Assembly (NCBI RefSeq): GCF_900215325.1
Contig: NZ_OCMS01000001.1
Location: 620,001 to 684,000, forward strand
Source of the DNA: Fibrobacter sp. UWB16
GTDB lineage: Bacteria; Fibrobacterota; Fibrobacteria; Fibrobacterales; Fibrobacteraceae
Length of the DNA: 64,000 nt
Reading direction: 5' to 3'
The position numbers and the translations under genes were made by a program. The notes beneath the pieces were generated by a model, which saw nothing but the letters and a program-made list of their open reading frames with translations, made no database searches and was not told the origin of the DNA. Positions 51,447-60,015 of the stretch are shown in pieces; position 1 is the first letter of the stretch, and every line of letters starts with the position of its first letter.

Positions 51447-52196
51447 ATGTTATCCATCAAGAACCTTAAAGCAAGTATCGAAGACGGCACCCAAATCCTG
51501 AAAGGGATCAATCTCGAGGTCAAGCCGGGAGAAGTCCACGCCATCATGGGCCCGAATGGCTCCGGCAAAAGCACGCTCTCCAAAGTGATTGCAGGTCACC
51601 CCGCTTACCATGTCGATGGCGGTTCCGTAGAACTGGACGGCAAGAACTTGCTCGAAATGGAAATCAACGAACGCGCCAATTCCGGCCTCTTTATCAGCAC
51701 GCAGTACCCGACCGAAATTCCGGGCGTGAACAACGTGGAATTCTTGAAGATGGCGCTCAACAGCAAGCGCGCCTTCCTCGGCCAGCCCGAAATGAGCGAC
51801 GAAGACTTCAAAAAGCTCTGCGAAGAAAAGATGAACTTGCTCGAAATGGACGAACGTTATCGTGAACGCGGCGTGAACGACGGCATGAGCGGTGGCGAAA
51901 AGAAGCGTAACGAAATCCTCCAGATGGCAATTCTCGATCCGAAGGTAAGCTTCCTCGACGAAACGGACTCCGGTCTCGACATTGACGCCCTCCGCATCGT
52001 GGCAAACGGCATCAACCACATTATGTCGCCCGAAAAGGCCGTGATTCTCGTGACGCATTACCAGCGCTTGCTGGACTACATCAAGCCCACTTACGTTCAC
52101 GTGCTCCGTCACGGCAAAATCATCTTGAGCGGAGGCCCGGAACTCGCCCTCAAGCTCGAAGATCAAGGCTACGACTGGATCGAAGAAGCCAAGTAA
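51447..52196 (+). CDS. sufC: Fe-S cluster assembly ATPase SufC
   Basis: A 249-residue ABC ATPase of the SUF system. Walker A GPNGSGKST, LFISTQYPTEIPGV, signature MSGGEKKRNEILQMAILDPKVSFLDETDSGLDIDAL and the VILVTHYQRLLDYI block are SufC-specific. AGAGGAAAT precedes the ATG. It lies 15 bp before sufD in the same transcript. Confidence 0.96.
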   Translation: MLSIKNLKASIEDGTQILKGINLEVKPGEVHAIMGPNGSGKSTLSKVIAGHPAYHVDGGSVELDGKNLLEMEINERANSGLFISTQYPTEIPGVNNVEFLKMALNSKRAFLGQPEMSDEDFKKLCEEKMNLLEMDERYRERGVNDGMSGGEKKRNEILQMAILDPKVSFLDETDSGLDIDALRIVANGINHIMSPEKAVILVTHYQRLLDYIKPTYVHVLRHGKIILSGGPELALKLEDQGYDWIEEAK

Positions 52197-52211
52197 CCGC
52201 GAGGACGCATA

Positions 52212-53246
52212 ATGAACGCTGAATTTATACAGAACTTGCCCACCGCGGAACAGGCGATAGCACGCCTCCGCGAACTCGGCATGCCCAAGCGCAATAACGA
52301 ACTTTGGTCGTTCTTCCCGGTTGCCAAAATTCCGACTCCGGAATTCATGGGCACGAATTTTGCGGCAGCCCCAATGACTTCCCCGGCAGCAACCCCGGCC
52401 AACCAAGAAACCGACTTTGCGGCCCTTCTCCCGATTGCAAACAACGCCCGCCCCATGGTTCGCGAAATCGTGAACGGCGCCGCCGAAATGGCCATGCTCA
52501 AGTGCAACAACGACTTCGGGCATACCGTCCTCGACATCGGCAAAGGCGCCAAAGTGAGCCTCGAAATTCTCGACAACAAGGTCGCTCACGATATCGCTGC
52601 AGAACGCTTTGACATCAACGTTGGCGAAAATGCAGACGTCGAAATCTTCTTTGCAAATCCGGCTTGCGATTTGCCGCTCCGCTTTAGGCACTTCAACATC
52701 AACCAGGCCGCAGGCGCCAACGTCCGCTTTTCGAGCATCTGCAAGGATACAGCGATTGGCCGCGTGAGCGTCGAATGCCACCTCAAAGGTGAAGGCGCCA
52801 ACTTCGATTACCGCAGCCTCCACGTTCTCGATGGCGAAGCCTCGCAGCACAGCCGCCTCACGATTTACCACGAAGCCCCGCGCACCACAAGCACACAGCT
52901 TGCCCGCAACTTGCTTTCTGGTTCTGCACGCGTGAGCTACGACGGAAGCGTCATCGTCGGTTACGACTGCACAGGCGTCAACTCGAGCCAGCTCGTGAAT
53001 ACAATCCTCTTGAGCGAAGATGCTAGCGTCTCCGTGAAGCCCGTCCTCAAGATTTATCACGATGACGTGGAATGCACGCACGGCAACACCGTCGGCGAAC
53101 TGGATGCAGAACAGATGTTCTACCTCGTGAGCCGCGGCATCCCGAAAAAGGCAGCCCAGGAAATGCTCATGCGTTCGTTCGCGCAAGAGACTTTCCTACC
53201 GCTCCCCGACAGCCCCGCGAAAAAGCGACTGATGAGCAGTCTTTAG
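52212..53246 (+). CDS. sufD: Fe-S cluster assembly scaffold protein SufD
   Basis: A 344-residue SufB/SufD-family protein. The N-terminus (PKRNNELWSFFPVAKI) and the C-terminal core (GSARVSYDGSVIVG, KIYHDDVECTHGNTVGELDAEQMFYLVSRGI) match SufD, which forms the SufBCD complex with SufC. The partner sufB and a cysteine desulfurase gene are not in the window. Translation starts 15 bp after sufC. The stop overlaps the dispersed TTAGACGAGAG motif. Confidence 0.9.
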   Translation: MNAEFIQNLPTAEQAIARLRELGMPKRNNELWSFFPVAKIPTPEFMGTNFAAAPMTSPAATPANQETDFAALLPIANNARPMVREIVNGAAEMAMLKCNNDFGHTVLDIGKGAKVSLEILDNKVAHDIAAERFDINVGENADVEIFFANPACDLPLRFRHFNINQAAGANVRFSSICKDTAIGRVSVECHLKGEGANFDYRSLHVLDGEASQHSRLTIYHEAPRTTSTQLARNLLSGSARVSYDGSVIVGYDCTGVNSSQLVNTILLSEDASVSVKPVLKIYHDDVECTHGNTVGELDAEQMFYLVSRGIPKKAAQEMLMRSFAQETFLPLPDSPAKKRLMSSL

Positions 53247-53253
53247 ACGAGAG

Positions 53254-53306
53254 GGAGATTCCCGCTCCCCGGAACAAGTCTGGGGCAAGCTCAAGCGGGA
53301 ATGACA
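53254..53306. repeat. Palindromic dispersed repeat, GGAGATTCCCGC family
   Basis: GGAGATTCCCGCTC, a nested CCCGGAACAAG loop, then GCGGGAATGACA, after sufD. The remaining stretch up to 53393 holds only a GAAACATGC/GCATGTTTC hairpin (53326-53345). Confidence 0.65.
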
Positions 53307-53393
53307 AAGGAGCCGAACGATGCAGAAACATGCTTGCATGTTTCTATATCCGAGGCGAACAAGTCAGGCCACGAAGTGGAATGACAAAACGAT

Positions 53394-53422
53394 AAAAAAG
53401 GCGGCTTCGGTCGCCTTCTTTT
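53394..53422 (+). terminator. Rho-independent terminator of the dnaG-suf region
   Basis: AAGGCGGC and GTCGCCTT around TTCG, followed by CTTTTG. Confidence 0.85.
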
Positions 53423-53526
53423 GTATAGACTTTTCCAGCCAAAGAAATATAAAATTTCATGACGAAAATATTACAAGCTAACAAAAATAATTTATATTTA
53501 CACGCAAATTTAAAATAGGAGTACAC

Positions 53527-54006
53527 ATGCACGCTTTTAAAATCGGTACAGTTCTTACCATTTTTTTAAGCTTTAGCCTTACATCTTGCTGGCTTACCAA
53601 AGGCAGTTCTAGTTCTGGCAAATGCAATTTTACAGAATCAGACAATGAATGGGTTTATCACACATCTAGTCATTACGACGACGGTTCCTACGAAGCCGAT
53701 GTCAAAGTCACGGTAACGGATACTGGAGCCGTAGAACATTACATTTCGATAAAACGTGGCATGTCAGCTTATACAGGGTGCGATGGCATCATGCTAAATG
53801 TGATGGGTACTGAAGAAAATCCCAGAACTACAACTAACGATAAGTTCACAAGCACATCTTACTGCAAAAATAGTGAATACCATGCAGTATCTGATTATTA
53901 CTACAGTTTCAAAGCCGAAGATAGCAAATACAAATCTCGCAAGCAATTGTTCGATAGCCACAAGGAATCTTGCAAAAACGCCGGTAGATCTCACAGTCTT
54001 TTTTAG
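53527..54006 (+). CDS. Lipoprotein of unknown function
   Basis: A 159-residue protein (lipobox LTSC, Cys21) followed by a short Ser-rich stretch. The mature domain has four or more Cys (GKCNFTES, TGCDGIM, SYCKNSEYH, ESCKNAGRS) probably in disulfides, and a beta-rich core (SYEADVKVTVTDTGAVEHYISI). No family recognised. TAGGAG precedes the start, and a terminator follows. Confidence 0.75.
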   Translation: MHAFKIGTVLTIFLSFSLTSCWLTKGSSSSGKCNFTESDNEWVYHTSSHYDDGSYEADVKVTVTDTGAVEHYISIKRGMSAYTGCDGIMLNVMGTEENPRTTTNDKFTSTSYCKNSEYHAVSDYYYSFKAEDSKYKSRKQLFDSHKESCKNAGRSHSLF

Positions 54007-54035
54007 TAGCATTCGCAAGCAAATTTCGTTATAAC

Positions 54036-54068
54036 AAAAAATCCGCCGGACGTATCCGACGGATTTTT
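54036..54068 (+). terminator. Rho-independent terminator
   Basis: AAAAATCCG and CGGATTTTT pair with an inner loop, after the lipoprotein gene. Confidence 0.85.
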
Positions 54069-54143
54069 CCATTGCTGTGAGAACTCTCATTACCTTTCAT
54101 TCCCGAAAGCGGCTTCAGCCGCGAATGAACTCAACAGCAATGG
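54069..54143. repeat. Nested inverted repeats (possible structured RNA)
   Basis: CCATTGCTGT pairs with ACAGCAATGG. Inside lie TTCATTC/GAATGAA and GCGGC/GCCGC around a TTCA loop. The three stems nest in order, giving one elongated structure of 75 nt. Confidence 0.5.
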
Positions 54144-54335
54144 ACCACACACCCCAAACATCCCAAACACCCTAATTTTTCCCTTCTTCCTTTTGTACCA
54201 GTGGGCTACCACCGGCACATTTATAAATGTATACGAGAAATCAAGGGCGCGCTAAAAATATTTTCAAAAGCAACATCCAAACAAGAAAGTTCCAAGTCGG
54301 AATATTTCTCAAGGGGGGCGCGGTGGCGGATACAA

Positions 54336-54362
54336 AAAAAATCCCGCGAAAAGCGGGAAATT
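54336..54362 (-). terminator. Terminator of the 44-residue protein gene
   Basis: On the minus strand TCCCGC and GCGGGA pair around TTTTC, then eight T. Confidence 0.85.
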
Positions 54363-54370
54363 TAAAGGTT

Positions 54371-54505
54371 TTACATGATGTTCACAAGGAACAATAGAGC
54401 GGAGCCGCTAAAGGCAACCACAAAATTTACGACGAATTCCTCAAAAGCAGTCCGCTTCGGGTCTTCATCAGTGTATTGATTTTCTTCCCAGTATCCCATT
54501 CTCAT
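54371..54505 (-). CDS. 44-residue small membrane protein
   Basis: Too short for routine gene finding. The frame begins MRMGYWEENQYTDEDPKRTA and ends with one hydrophobic segment, EFVVNFVVAFSGSALLFLVN, then IM. That is an acidic cytosolic head and a tail-anchored helix. It has its own terminator, an upstream TAAATTAAG promoter-like element, and an AGGAG inside a leader hairpin 18 nt before the start. Single-gene organisation with these signals makes it likely real. Function unknown. Confidence 0.65.
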   Translation of the reverse strand: MRMGYWEENQYTDEDPKRTAFEEFVVNFVVAFSGSALLFLVNIM

Positions 54506-54513
54506 CTCGTAAA

Positions 54514-54530
54514 CCGTAGGATTCTCCTAC
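54514..54530 (-). promoter_or_regulatory. Leader hairpin covering a Shine-Dalgarno-like AGGAG
   Basis: CGTAGGA-GAA-TCCTACG is a perfect seven-pair hairpin just before the 44-residue gene; it holds the only AGGAG. Confidence 0.5.
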
Positions 54531-54621
54531 GAAGCTTAATTTAACTTTTTTTTTCAAAAATCAAAAGACTTTTTTAAAAAATTATTTACGATATTTCAGA
54601 AAATTTGAGCAAAGTCACCTA

Positions 54622-54658
54622 AAAAATCCGTACAAAGTTTACGCATTTCGTACGGAAT
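54622..54658 (-). terminator. Terminator of the SulP gene
   Basis: On the minus strand TCCGTAC and GTACGGA pair, with partial pairing further inside, followed by TTTTTT. Confidence 0.8.
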
Positions 54659-54660
54659 TA

Positions 54661-56565
54661 CTACTTACGTTCTTCAATCTTCTTGATGGGTTCGTCCATC
54701 ATGCGTTCGGCAATGACTTCCGGAGTTTCTTCAGCCACAGCGGCGTTCGATTCTTCCGGCATCCACGGCTTGTCGAGGCTCTTTTCCCAAGACACGGTCG
54801 GAGCCTTCTGTTCTTCCTGGGAGGCATCCACAATCGGGAGGCCAAGGAGTTCACGGGCGCGGTTGAGGGCAGCATCAATGTTACCGAGAGCGTTTTCTTC
54901 GCCAAGCTGGGCAAGCACACCGGCACGGGTCAAAGCCACCACCGGCTGGGCATGCACACCACTCAAGAGGAGCTGCGTACCTTCGCTCTTGCAACGCTTG
55001 AGCAAGTCTTCAATCATGTTGATACCGGCAGCGTCAATGCTAGAGACGCTACGCATGCGCAAAATCAAAATCTTCGGCTTTTCGGAGATGCGATTCATCG
55101 TTTCCTTGAACTTGTCCACCGCACCAAAGAAGAGGGAACCGGCAAGTTCGTACACAAGCACACCCTTCGGTACCTGGCGGCCGAGAGTATTGCGGGCAGC
55201 TTCGTCATCGTCATCCTTCAAGGCAGAAGAAACAGCTTCGACTTCGGCCACATCGCTCATGCGCTTGATGAAAAGCACTGCAGCAAGGAGCACGCCCACT
55301 TCGATAGCGACCGTAAGGTCGATAATCACCGTGAGGAAGAAGGCGACAAGCATCACCGTCACGTCGCTCTTCGGAGCCTTGAACATCTTGATTACGCTGC
55401 GATAACCGCACATATTGAAAGCAACCTGGAAAAGCACTGCAGCAAGGGCTGCCATCGGGATCATTTCGGCATACTTGCCAAGCACGAGCATGATGAGCAA
55501 GAGAACGACTGCGTGGACTAGGCCAGAAATCGGGCTCACGGCACCGTTACGAATATTCGTCGCCGTACGGGCAATAGCACCCGTTGCCGGGATACCGCCA
55601 AAAATCGGACTCAAGATGTTAGCGACACCCTGACCGAAAAGTTCCGTGTTGGAGCGGTGCTTGGTACTCGTCATACCGTCAGCCACCACTGCAGAAAGGA
55701 GCGATTCAATAGCGCCGAGCATAGCAATCGTAAGTGCCGGCTGGAACACCTTTTGCATCATTTCGAGGCTGATATTCGGGAGGTGCGGCACCGGGAATCC
55801 GCTCGGAATGTGGTTCTTCATGCCAATCGTCACCACGCCGTGACCGTTCACCGGATCATCCCAGCCGAGGACCTTTACCATCACCGTCGCCACAATAATC
55901 GCAATGAGGGAGCCGGGAACCTTCGTGGTAATCTTCGGCCACAAGATGCAGACCGCGAGAGCGACAACGCCCACAATCACGGAATAGACGTTCATGGAAC
56001 CGAAAGAAGAAACGTAAAGCTTGATTTTGCCCACGGCGTCAGCCGGGTCAGCGCCAGCAAAAGTAAGGCCGAAGAAGTTCGGCACCTGGCCAAGCGCAAT
56101 AATAATAGCGATACCCGCCGTAAATCCGACCGTCACCGGATACGGGATGAACTTGATAATCGCACCGAACTTTGCAAGACCGAAAATGACGAGGAAGATA
56201 CCGGCCAAAAGTGTCGCCGAGGCAAGGCCATCGTAACCATACTGGCTTACAATGCCGTAGACAATCACGATGAATGCGCCCGTGGGGCCGCCAATCTGGA
56301 AGCGGGAACCGCCCAACAGCGAGATGATGAAGCCCGCGATAATGGCGGTGTAAAGGCCCTGTTCCGGACCCACGCCAGAAGCGATAGCAAACGCAATCGC
56401 CAAGGGGAGAGCCAAAATGCCGACAATCAAGCCCGACATCAAGTCGCTAGTGAAATCCTTGCGAGTGTAGCCGCGCTTGATGCTACGAACGATTTCCGGG
56501 GTGATTGTCGAAACGACGCCTGTCAAATACTGCTTGACGGATTCCTTGGCGTGAATATCAGACAT
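54661..56565 (-). CDS. SulP family anion transporter with STAS domain
   Basis: A 634-residue inner-membrane transporter. The SulP core is complete (DLMSGLIVGILALPLAIAFAI, GGSRFQIGGPTGAFIVIVYG, STKHRSNTELFGQGVANILSPIFGGIPATGAIARTATNIRNG), and the C-terminal STAS domain (VLVYELAGSLFFGAVDKF, SVSSIDAAGINMIEDLL) follows. Family members carry sulfate, bicarbonate or dicarboxylates; the substrate is open. The last 80 residues are Glu/Pro-rich, with no clear fold. The gene is preceded by an AT-rich gap and stands alone. Confidence 0.92.
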   Translation of the reverse strand: MSDIHAKESVKQYLTGVVSTITPEIVRSIKRGYTRKDFTSDLMSGLIVGILALPLAIAFAIASGVGPEQGLYTAIIAGFIISLLGGSRFQIGGPTGAFIVIVYGIVSQYGYDGLASATLLAGIFLVIFGLAKFGAIIKFIPYPVTVGFTAGIAIIIALGQVPNFFGLTFAGADPADAVGKIKLYVSSFGSMNVYSVIVGVVALAVCILWPKITTKVPGSLIAIIVATVMVKVLGWDDPVNGHGVVTIGMKNHIPSGFPVPHLPNISLEMMQKVFQPALTIAMLGAIESLLSAVVADGMTSTKHRSNTELFGQGVANILSPIFGGIPATGAIARTATNIRNGAVSPISGLVHAVVLLLIMLVLGKYAEMIPMAALAAVLFQVAFNMCGYRSVIKMFKAPKSDVTVMLVAFFLTVIIDLTVAIEVGVLLAAVLFIKRMSDVAEVEAVSSALKDDDDEAARNTLGRQVPKGVLVYELAGSLFFGAVDKFKETMNRISEKPKILILRMRSVSSIDAAGINMIEDLLKRCKSEGTQLLLSGVHAQPVVALTRAGVLAQLGEENALGNIDAALNRARELLGLPIVDASQEEQKAPTVSWEKSLDKPWMPEESNAAVAEETPEVIAERMMDEPIKKIEERK

Positions 56566-56654
56566 TGAAGGTCTCCATATTAAATTCGAGACCCAAATTT
56601 AGGAATTTACCCCAATTTCGTTAAGGGGGGTAAGATTTTTTTATAAAATATATT

Positions 56655-56996
56655 TTACAGCAATCCCTTCTTTGCAGAGCGCATCAGGTTCTTGACTTGC
56701 TTTTTGTCCATCGCAGGCACGTTTGCGTCCTCGAAGCGCTTGGAGCGCGGGGCACAATCTTCGCAGAGGTGCTTCACCACCGTCCCAAAACTTGCGGCGC
56801 CGTCGGACATGGACATTTCACGGGTGCGGTAAGAGCGCAGCAAGGCTTCCTTGTGGCACTTGTCGCAGATGCCCATCTTGGGGGCGGCAGGTTCGCGGGG
56901 AGAATTGCGCTTCAGCTTGTCCTTTTCGGAATCAATGGAGAACGCACGGCTCATGGCCGCATTTTTACTAGCAAAACGATTGTCAAAAAGACCCAT
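56655..56996 (-). CDS. Small protein with two CxxC pairs, function unknown
   Basis: A 113-residue basic protein. CDKCHKEALLRSYRTRE and LCEDCAPRSKR give two CxxC pairs about 40 residues apart, which could bind one zinc ion. The N- and C-terminal arms are Lys/Arg-rich (KKQVKNLMRSAKKGLL), as in nucleic-acid-binding proteins. It follows the next gene upstream by 2 bp, so it is in an operon with the SGNH-like and TusA-domain genes. Confidence 0.7.
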   Translation of the reverse strand: MGLFDNRFASKNAAMSRAFSIDSEKDKLKRNSPREPAAPKMGICDKCHKEALLRSYRTREMSMSDGAASFGTVVKHLCEDCAPRSKRFEDANVPAMDKKQVKNLMRSAKKGLL

Positions 56997-56998
56997 AA

Positions 56999-57589
56999 TT
57001 ACATCTCCTTTAAATCTTCTACAAGTTTATCCTGCAAATATAGCGCTAAAAGCATGCAGCAAAGCGACGTGGCAGAGCCGTCTTCCATAAAGAGGGAGCG
57101 CCCGAATTTGCCACGTTCCATCTGTTTTTCCTTGAACGTCTCTGCAAATTCAGCAAAATCGAGGAGTGTTACGCGCGGGGCGTTCGCCACACAGACTTCG
57201 CGAATCATAGTATTTAAATATTCCACCTCGCTTACCGCAATCGGGAACATTTCCGGGGGAATCGTGAGCAAAAAAAGTCGCGACTGCGTCTTGTTCACGA
57301 GTTCGTTCACGAGCGTTTCGTAAAGCGAGGCTATTGAGGCGCCATCGGTACCACCGTGGTTCAGTTCACGCAGCCCAAGCCCCATGATAATGCGGCCGGC
57401 ATTTTTGCCAATGACATCGGAAGAAAGACGCGCTTTGATTTGCGATAACGAGACCACAACAGGTACATTTACGGAAAACTGTATAGGTCGGCTAGGTTCC
57501 CGGCACAGCACGGCTTCCACAAAACGGTTCGCCGCTTCGCCCTTTGGCCCAAATAATTCATCGCCTATAACTAATACTCTGTTTTCCAC
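56999..57589 (-). CDS. SGNH-hydrolase-like protein lacking the usual serine
   Basis: A 196-residue protein starting at GTG. VLVIGDELFGPKGEAANRF occupies the place of the GDSL block I of SGNH esterases, but with Glu instead of the nucleophile Ser. A GLGLRELNHGG stretch resembles the GxND block. If it belongs to this fold, it is probably not a normal esterase. The assignment is tentative; it could also be an unrelated alpha/beta protein. Middle gene of a three-gene operon. Confidence 0.5.
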   Translation of the reverse strand: MENRVLVIGDELFGPKGEAANRFVEAVLCREPSRPIQFSVNVPVVVSLSQIKARLSSDVIGKNAGRIIMGLGLRELNHGGTDGASIASLYETLVNELVNKTQSRLFLLTIPPEMFPIAVSEVEYLNTMIREVCVANAPRVTLLDFAEFAETFKEKQMERGKFGRSLFMEDGSATSLCCMLLALYLQDKLVEDLKEM

Positions 57590-57598
57590 ATAAACAAT

Positions 57599-58147
57599 CT
57601 ATACTTTAGAATCCGATTTGACCACCGAGATTTCCCAATAATTGCCTTTTTTTTCGCGTGAAAGCACTTTATGGCCGTCAGCAATGAGCGATCCGGGCAC
57701 ATTTTCGATCGGGGAACCTTCATCGAGCCAGATTTTGAGCGTTCGACCCGCCGGATAACCGGACATGACGATTCGCGAACGAACAGAATTGAGGGGGCAT
57801 TTTACGCCACGGAGGTCCAAAAGGGAGGGAATTTCGCCCTGGAGGGCGGCTGGTAATGGCAAAACTTTCACTTTTTCACAGAAATCGGCAATTTCGTCGG
57901 TGTATTTTTCGGGATTTTCAGCCCATTCCCCCACCGGAAACTCCGAAAGTCCGCAACATACTATTTTAGATAGAGCTTCTTCGGGGGTCAAAAGCGCAGA
58001 AGTTCCACGGCGGATCCATTCCACACATGCATACATTAATAATTTACGTAAAGATTCTGTAAAACCTGCGGTTTCGCGGTTCGCTTCAATCCAGCGAGCG
58101 ATTGGAGATGTTAAATTTTTCTTGCGTTCATCTGCCATTTTTTGCAT
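57599..58147 (-). CDS. TusA-domain protein with N-terminal extension
   Basis: A 182-residue protein. The C-terminal 75 residues match TusA/SirA sulfur carriers: LLDLRGVKCPLNSVRSRIVM with the active Cys in the CP motif, LKIWLDEGSPIENVPGSLIADGHKV. TusA proteins alone are about 80 residues and pass persulfide sulfur, for example for tRNA thiolation. Here about 105 residues precede it, containing KIVCCGLSEFPVGEWAENPEKY. The extension may be a substrate-specific partner domain. First gene of the operon with the SGNH-like and CxxC genes. Confidence 0.75.
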   Translation of the reverse strand: MQKMADERKKNLTSPIARWIEANRETAGFTESLRKLLMYACVEWIRRGTSALLTPEEALSKIVCCGLSEFPVGEWAENPEKYTDEIADFCEKVKVLPLPAALQGEIPSLLDLRGVKCPLNSVRSRIVMSGYPAGRTLKIWLDEGSPIENVPGSLIADGHKVLSREKKGNYWEISVVKSDSKV

Positions 58148-58256
58148 ATTTCGCCATTGTAAAAAAGTCTAATCATACCTATGTAAAAATACACATTCCA
58201 AAGCAAAAAATGGGCCAAAATTCCTGAAAAATGTAGCAAAGGTCACATTGCGTTTC

Positions 58257-58264
58257 TATATTTG
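58257..58264 (+). promoter_or_regulatory. TAnnTTTG promoter element of the GT2 gene
   Basis: TATATTTG; here the start codon (58302) is 37 nt away, so this mRNA has a normal short leader. Confidence 0.55.
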
Positions 58265-58301
58265 GCCCCAAGCATTCAATAAATGCAAAGGTTACAGTAG
58301 A

Positions 58302-59855
58302 ATGAGTACTATACTACTATACGCAATGTTCGTCGTCTACGTTATCGCAGGCGTGGGATTGGTGATTTACGGGTTCAGTTGCTACTATAGCATCTACCTG
58401 TTCCTCAAGAACAGCCGCAAGACGCGACTTTCAGACCGCAAAGCGATCTTGAAGTACTACCGCGAACATTCGCTCGCAGACCTCCCGCAGGTCACGACCC
58501 AGCTCCCGGTTTTTAACGAAGCCAACTGCGTTGAACGTCTCCTCGAAGCCGTCTGCGCCATCGACTACCCCAAGGACAAGCACGAAATCCAGGTCTTGGA
58601 CGACTCCACGGACGAGTGCTACGAAGTCACCAAGAAGAAAGTTGCTGAACTCGCCGCCCGCGGTTATGACATCAAGCTCATCCACCGCACGAACCGCAAG
58701 GACTTCAAGGCTGGCGCTCTCAAGGAAGGCATGGCTGTTGCAAAGGGTGAATTCCTCGCCATCTTCGATGCCGACTTCGTTCCTGAAAAAGACTTCCTCC
58801 TGAAGACCGTTCCGTACTTGGTCATGGATCCGCAGGTCGGCCTTGTCCAAGGTCGCTGGGGTCACTTGAACCGCACCGAATCCGGTCTTACGCTCGCCCA
58901 GTCTATCGGTATCGACGGCCACTTCGTGGTGGAACAGTCCGCACGTAGCTGGGGCAAGCTCTTTATGAACTTCAACGGTACCGCAGGCGTATGGCGCAAG
59001 GACGCTATTTACGGTGGTGGCGGCTGGGAAGGCGATACGCTGACCGAAGACATGGACCTTTCTTACCGTTCCCAGCTTGCTGGTTGGAAGATGAAGTTTG
59101 TGTTCGACGTGATTGTTCCGGCTGAACTCCCGAACGACATCAACGCTTTCAAGGCTCAGCAGTTCCGTTGGGCAAAGGGTTCCATCCAGACCGCTATCAA
59201 GATTTTGCCGAAGGTTTTGCGCTCCAAGGTTCCGCTCCGCGTGAAGATTGGCGCCATCCTCCACACGACGCACTACTCGATCCACCCCTGCATGTTGTTC
59301 ACCGCACTCTGCGCTTGGCCGTTGCTCGCGTTCTTTGAACCGGTCGGGCACCTCCCCACTTGGGCATACACGGTTGGTTTCGCATTCATCTTCCTCGCCG
59401 CAATCGCTCCTTCTGTTCTTTACTTTGTCGCCCAGCGTTGCTCCGGCTACACCGGTTGGAAAATCCGCTTGCTCTCGCTCCCCATCTTGATGGCCCTCGG
59501 CGTTGGCATCGCAGTCAGCAACTCCCGCGCAGTGTTCGCCGCAGTTCTCGGTACAAAGGGCAGCTTCGTCCGTACCCCGAAGAGCGGTGGTGCAAAGAAG
59601 AAGGCCAAGAGCCATTATGCACAAAAGTTCCCGTGGATGGCACTTATCGAACTCCTCGTCGGCGTCTACTGCATTTTCGGTTTGCTCGAATACATCAACG
59701 CCAGCAAGTACATCATCGGACCGTTCCTTGCCCTTTATGCAATCGGCTTCCTCTCTGTGAGTGTGCTTAGCTTTATGCATTACATCAGCAACATCTTCGA
59801 AGTTCGCAAAGCCATCAAGTGCTCCGAATGCGTCGAAGAACAGGCTACAAACTAA
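58302..59855 (+). CDS. Cellulose-synthase-like family 2 glycosyltransferase
   Basis: A 517-residue membrane GT2. One N-terminal helix (LLYAMFVVYVIAGVGLVIYGF), then VTTQLPVFNEANCVERLLEAV, LDDSTDECYE, FDADFVPEKDFL, TLTEDMDLSYRSQLAGWK and AQQFRWAKGSIQ: the D, DxD, TED and QxxRW motifs of processive synthases. Four or more helices follow. A beta-glucan or mannan product is plausible, as is a glycolipid (ceramide-glucosyltransferase-like). The frame is open 18 codons upstream; MSTILLYAMF is preferred. The gene stands alone with a terminator. Confidence 0.9.
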   Translation: MSTILLYAMFVVYVIAGVGLVIYGFSCYYSIYLFLKNSRKTRLSDRKAILKYYREHSLADLPQVTTQLPVFNEANCVERLLEAVCAIDYPKDKHEIQVLDDSTDECYEVTKKKVAELAARGYDIKLIHRTNRKDFKAGALKEGMAVAKGEFLAIFDADFVPEKDFLLKTVPYLVMDPQVGLVQGRWGHLNRTESGLTLAQSIGIDGHFVVEQSARSWGKLFMNFNGTAGVWRKDAIYGGGGWEGDTLTEDMDLSYRSQLAGWKMKFVFDVIVPAELPNDINAFKAQQFRWAKGSIQTAIKILPKVLRSKVPLRVKIGAILHTTHYSIHPCMLFTALCAWPLLAFFEPVGHLPTWAYTVGFAFIFLAAIAPSVLYFVAQRCSGYTGWKIRLLSLPILMALGVGIAVSNSRAVFAAVLGTKGSFVRTPKSGGAKKKAKSHYAQKFPWMALIELLVGVYCIFGLLEYINASKYIIGPFLALYAIGFLSVSVLSFMHYISNIFEVRKAIKCSECVEEQATN

Positions 59856-59902
59856 GTTATAGCTCAGCAAGATGCGGCGAGATTCGCCAAACGCAATTCA
59901 AG

Positions 59903-59929
59903 AAGCTCCGCAAGCGCGGGGCTTTTTTT
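59903..59929 (+). terminator. Rho-independent terminator of the GT2 gene
   Basis: AGCTCCGC and GCGGGGCT around AAGC, followed by seven T. Confidence 0.9.
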
Positions 59930-59977
59930 GTTGCTCGAGAATGCTGCGGGAGCAAGACAAGAGTCGCGCCATTCACA

Positions 59978-60012
59978 GTCATGCCGAGTTCGAAGAACGA
60001 GGCATCCAGTTA
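59978..60012. repeat. Dispersed repeat, diverged GGATCCAGT family (copy 8)
   Basis: GTCATGCCGAGTTCGAAGAA, then CGAGGCATCCAGTTA, between the convergent GT2 and pseudopilin genes. Confidence 0.6.
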
Positions 60013-60015
60013 TTT

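Larger units (their letters stand above)
54007..54370. other. Gene-free stretch with several hairpins
   Basis: Holds the terminator at 54036, nested inverted repeats at 54069-54143, a hairpin GTACCAGTGG/CCACCGGCAC at about 54203-54226, and the terminator at 54336-54362. No reading frame is convincing. Confidence 0.55.
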
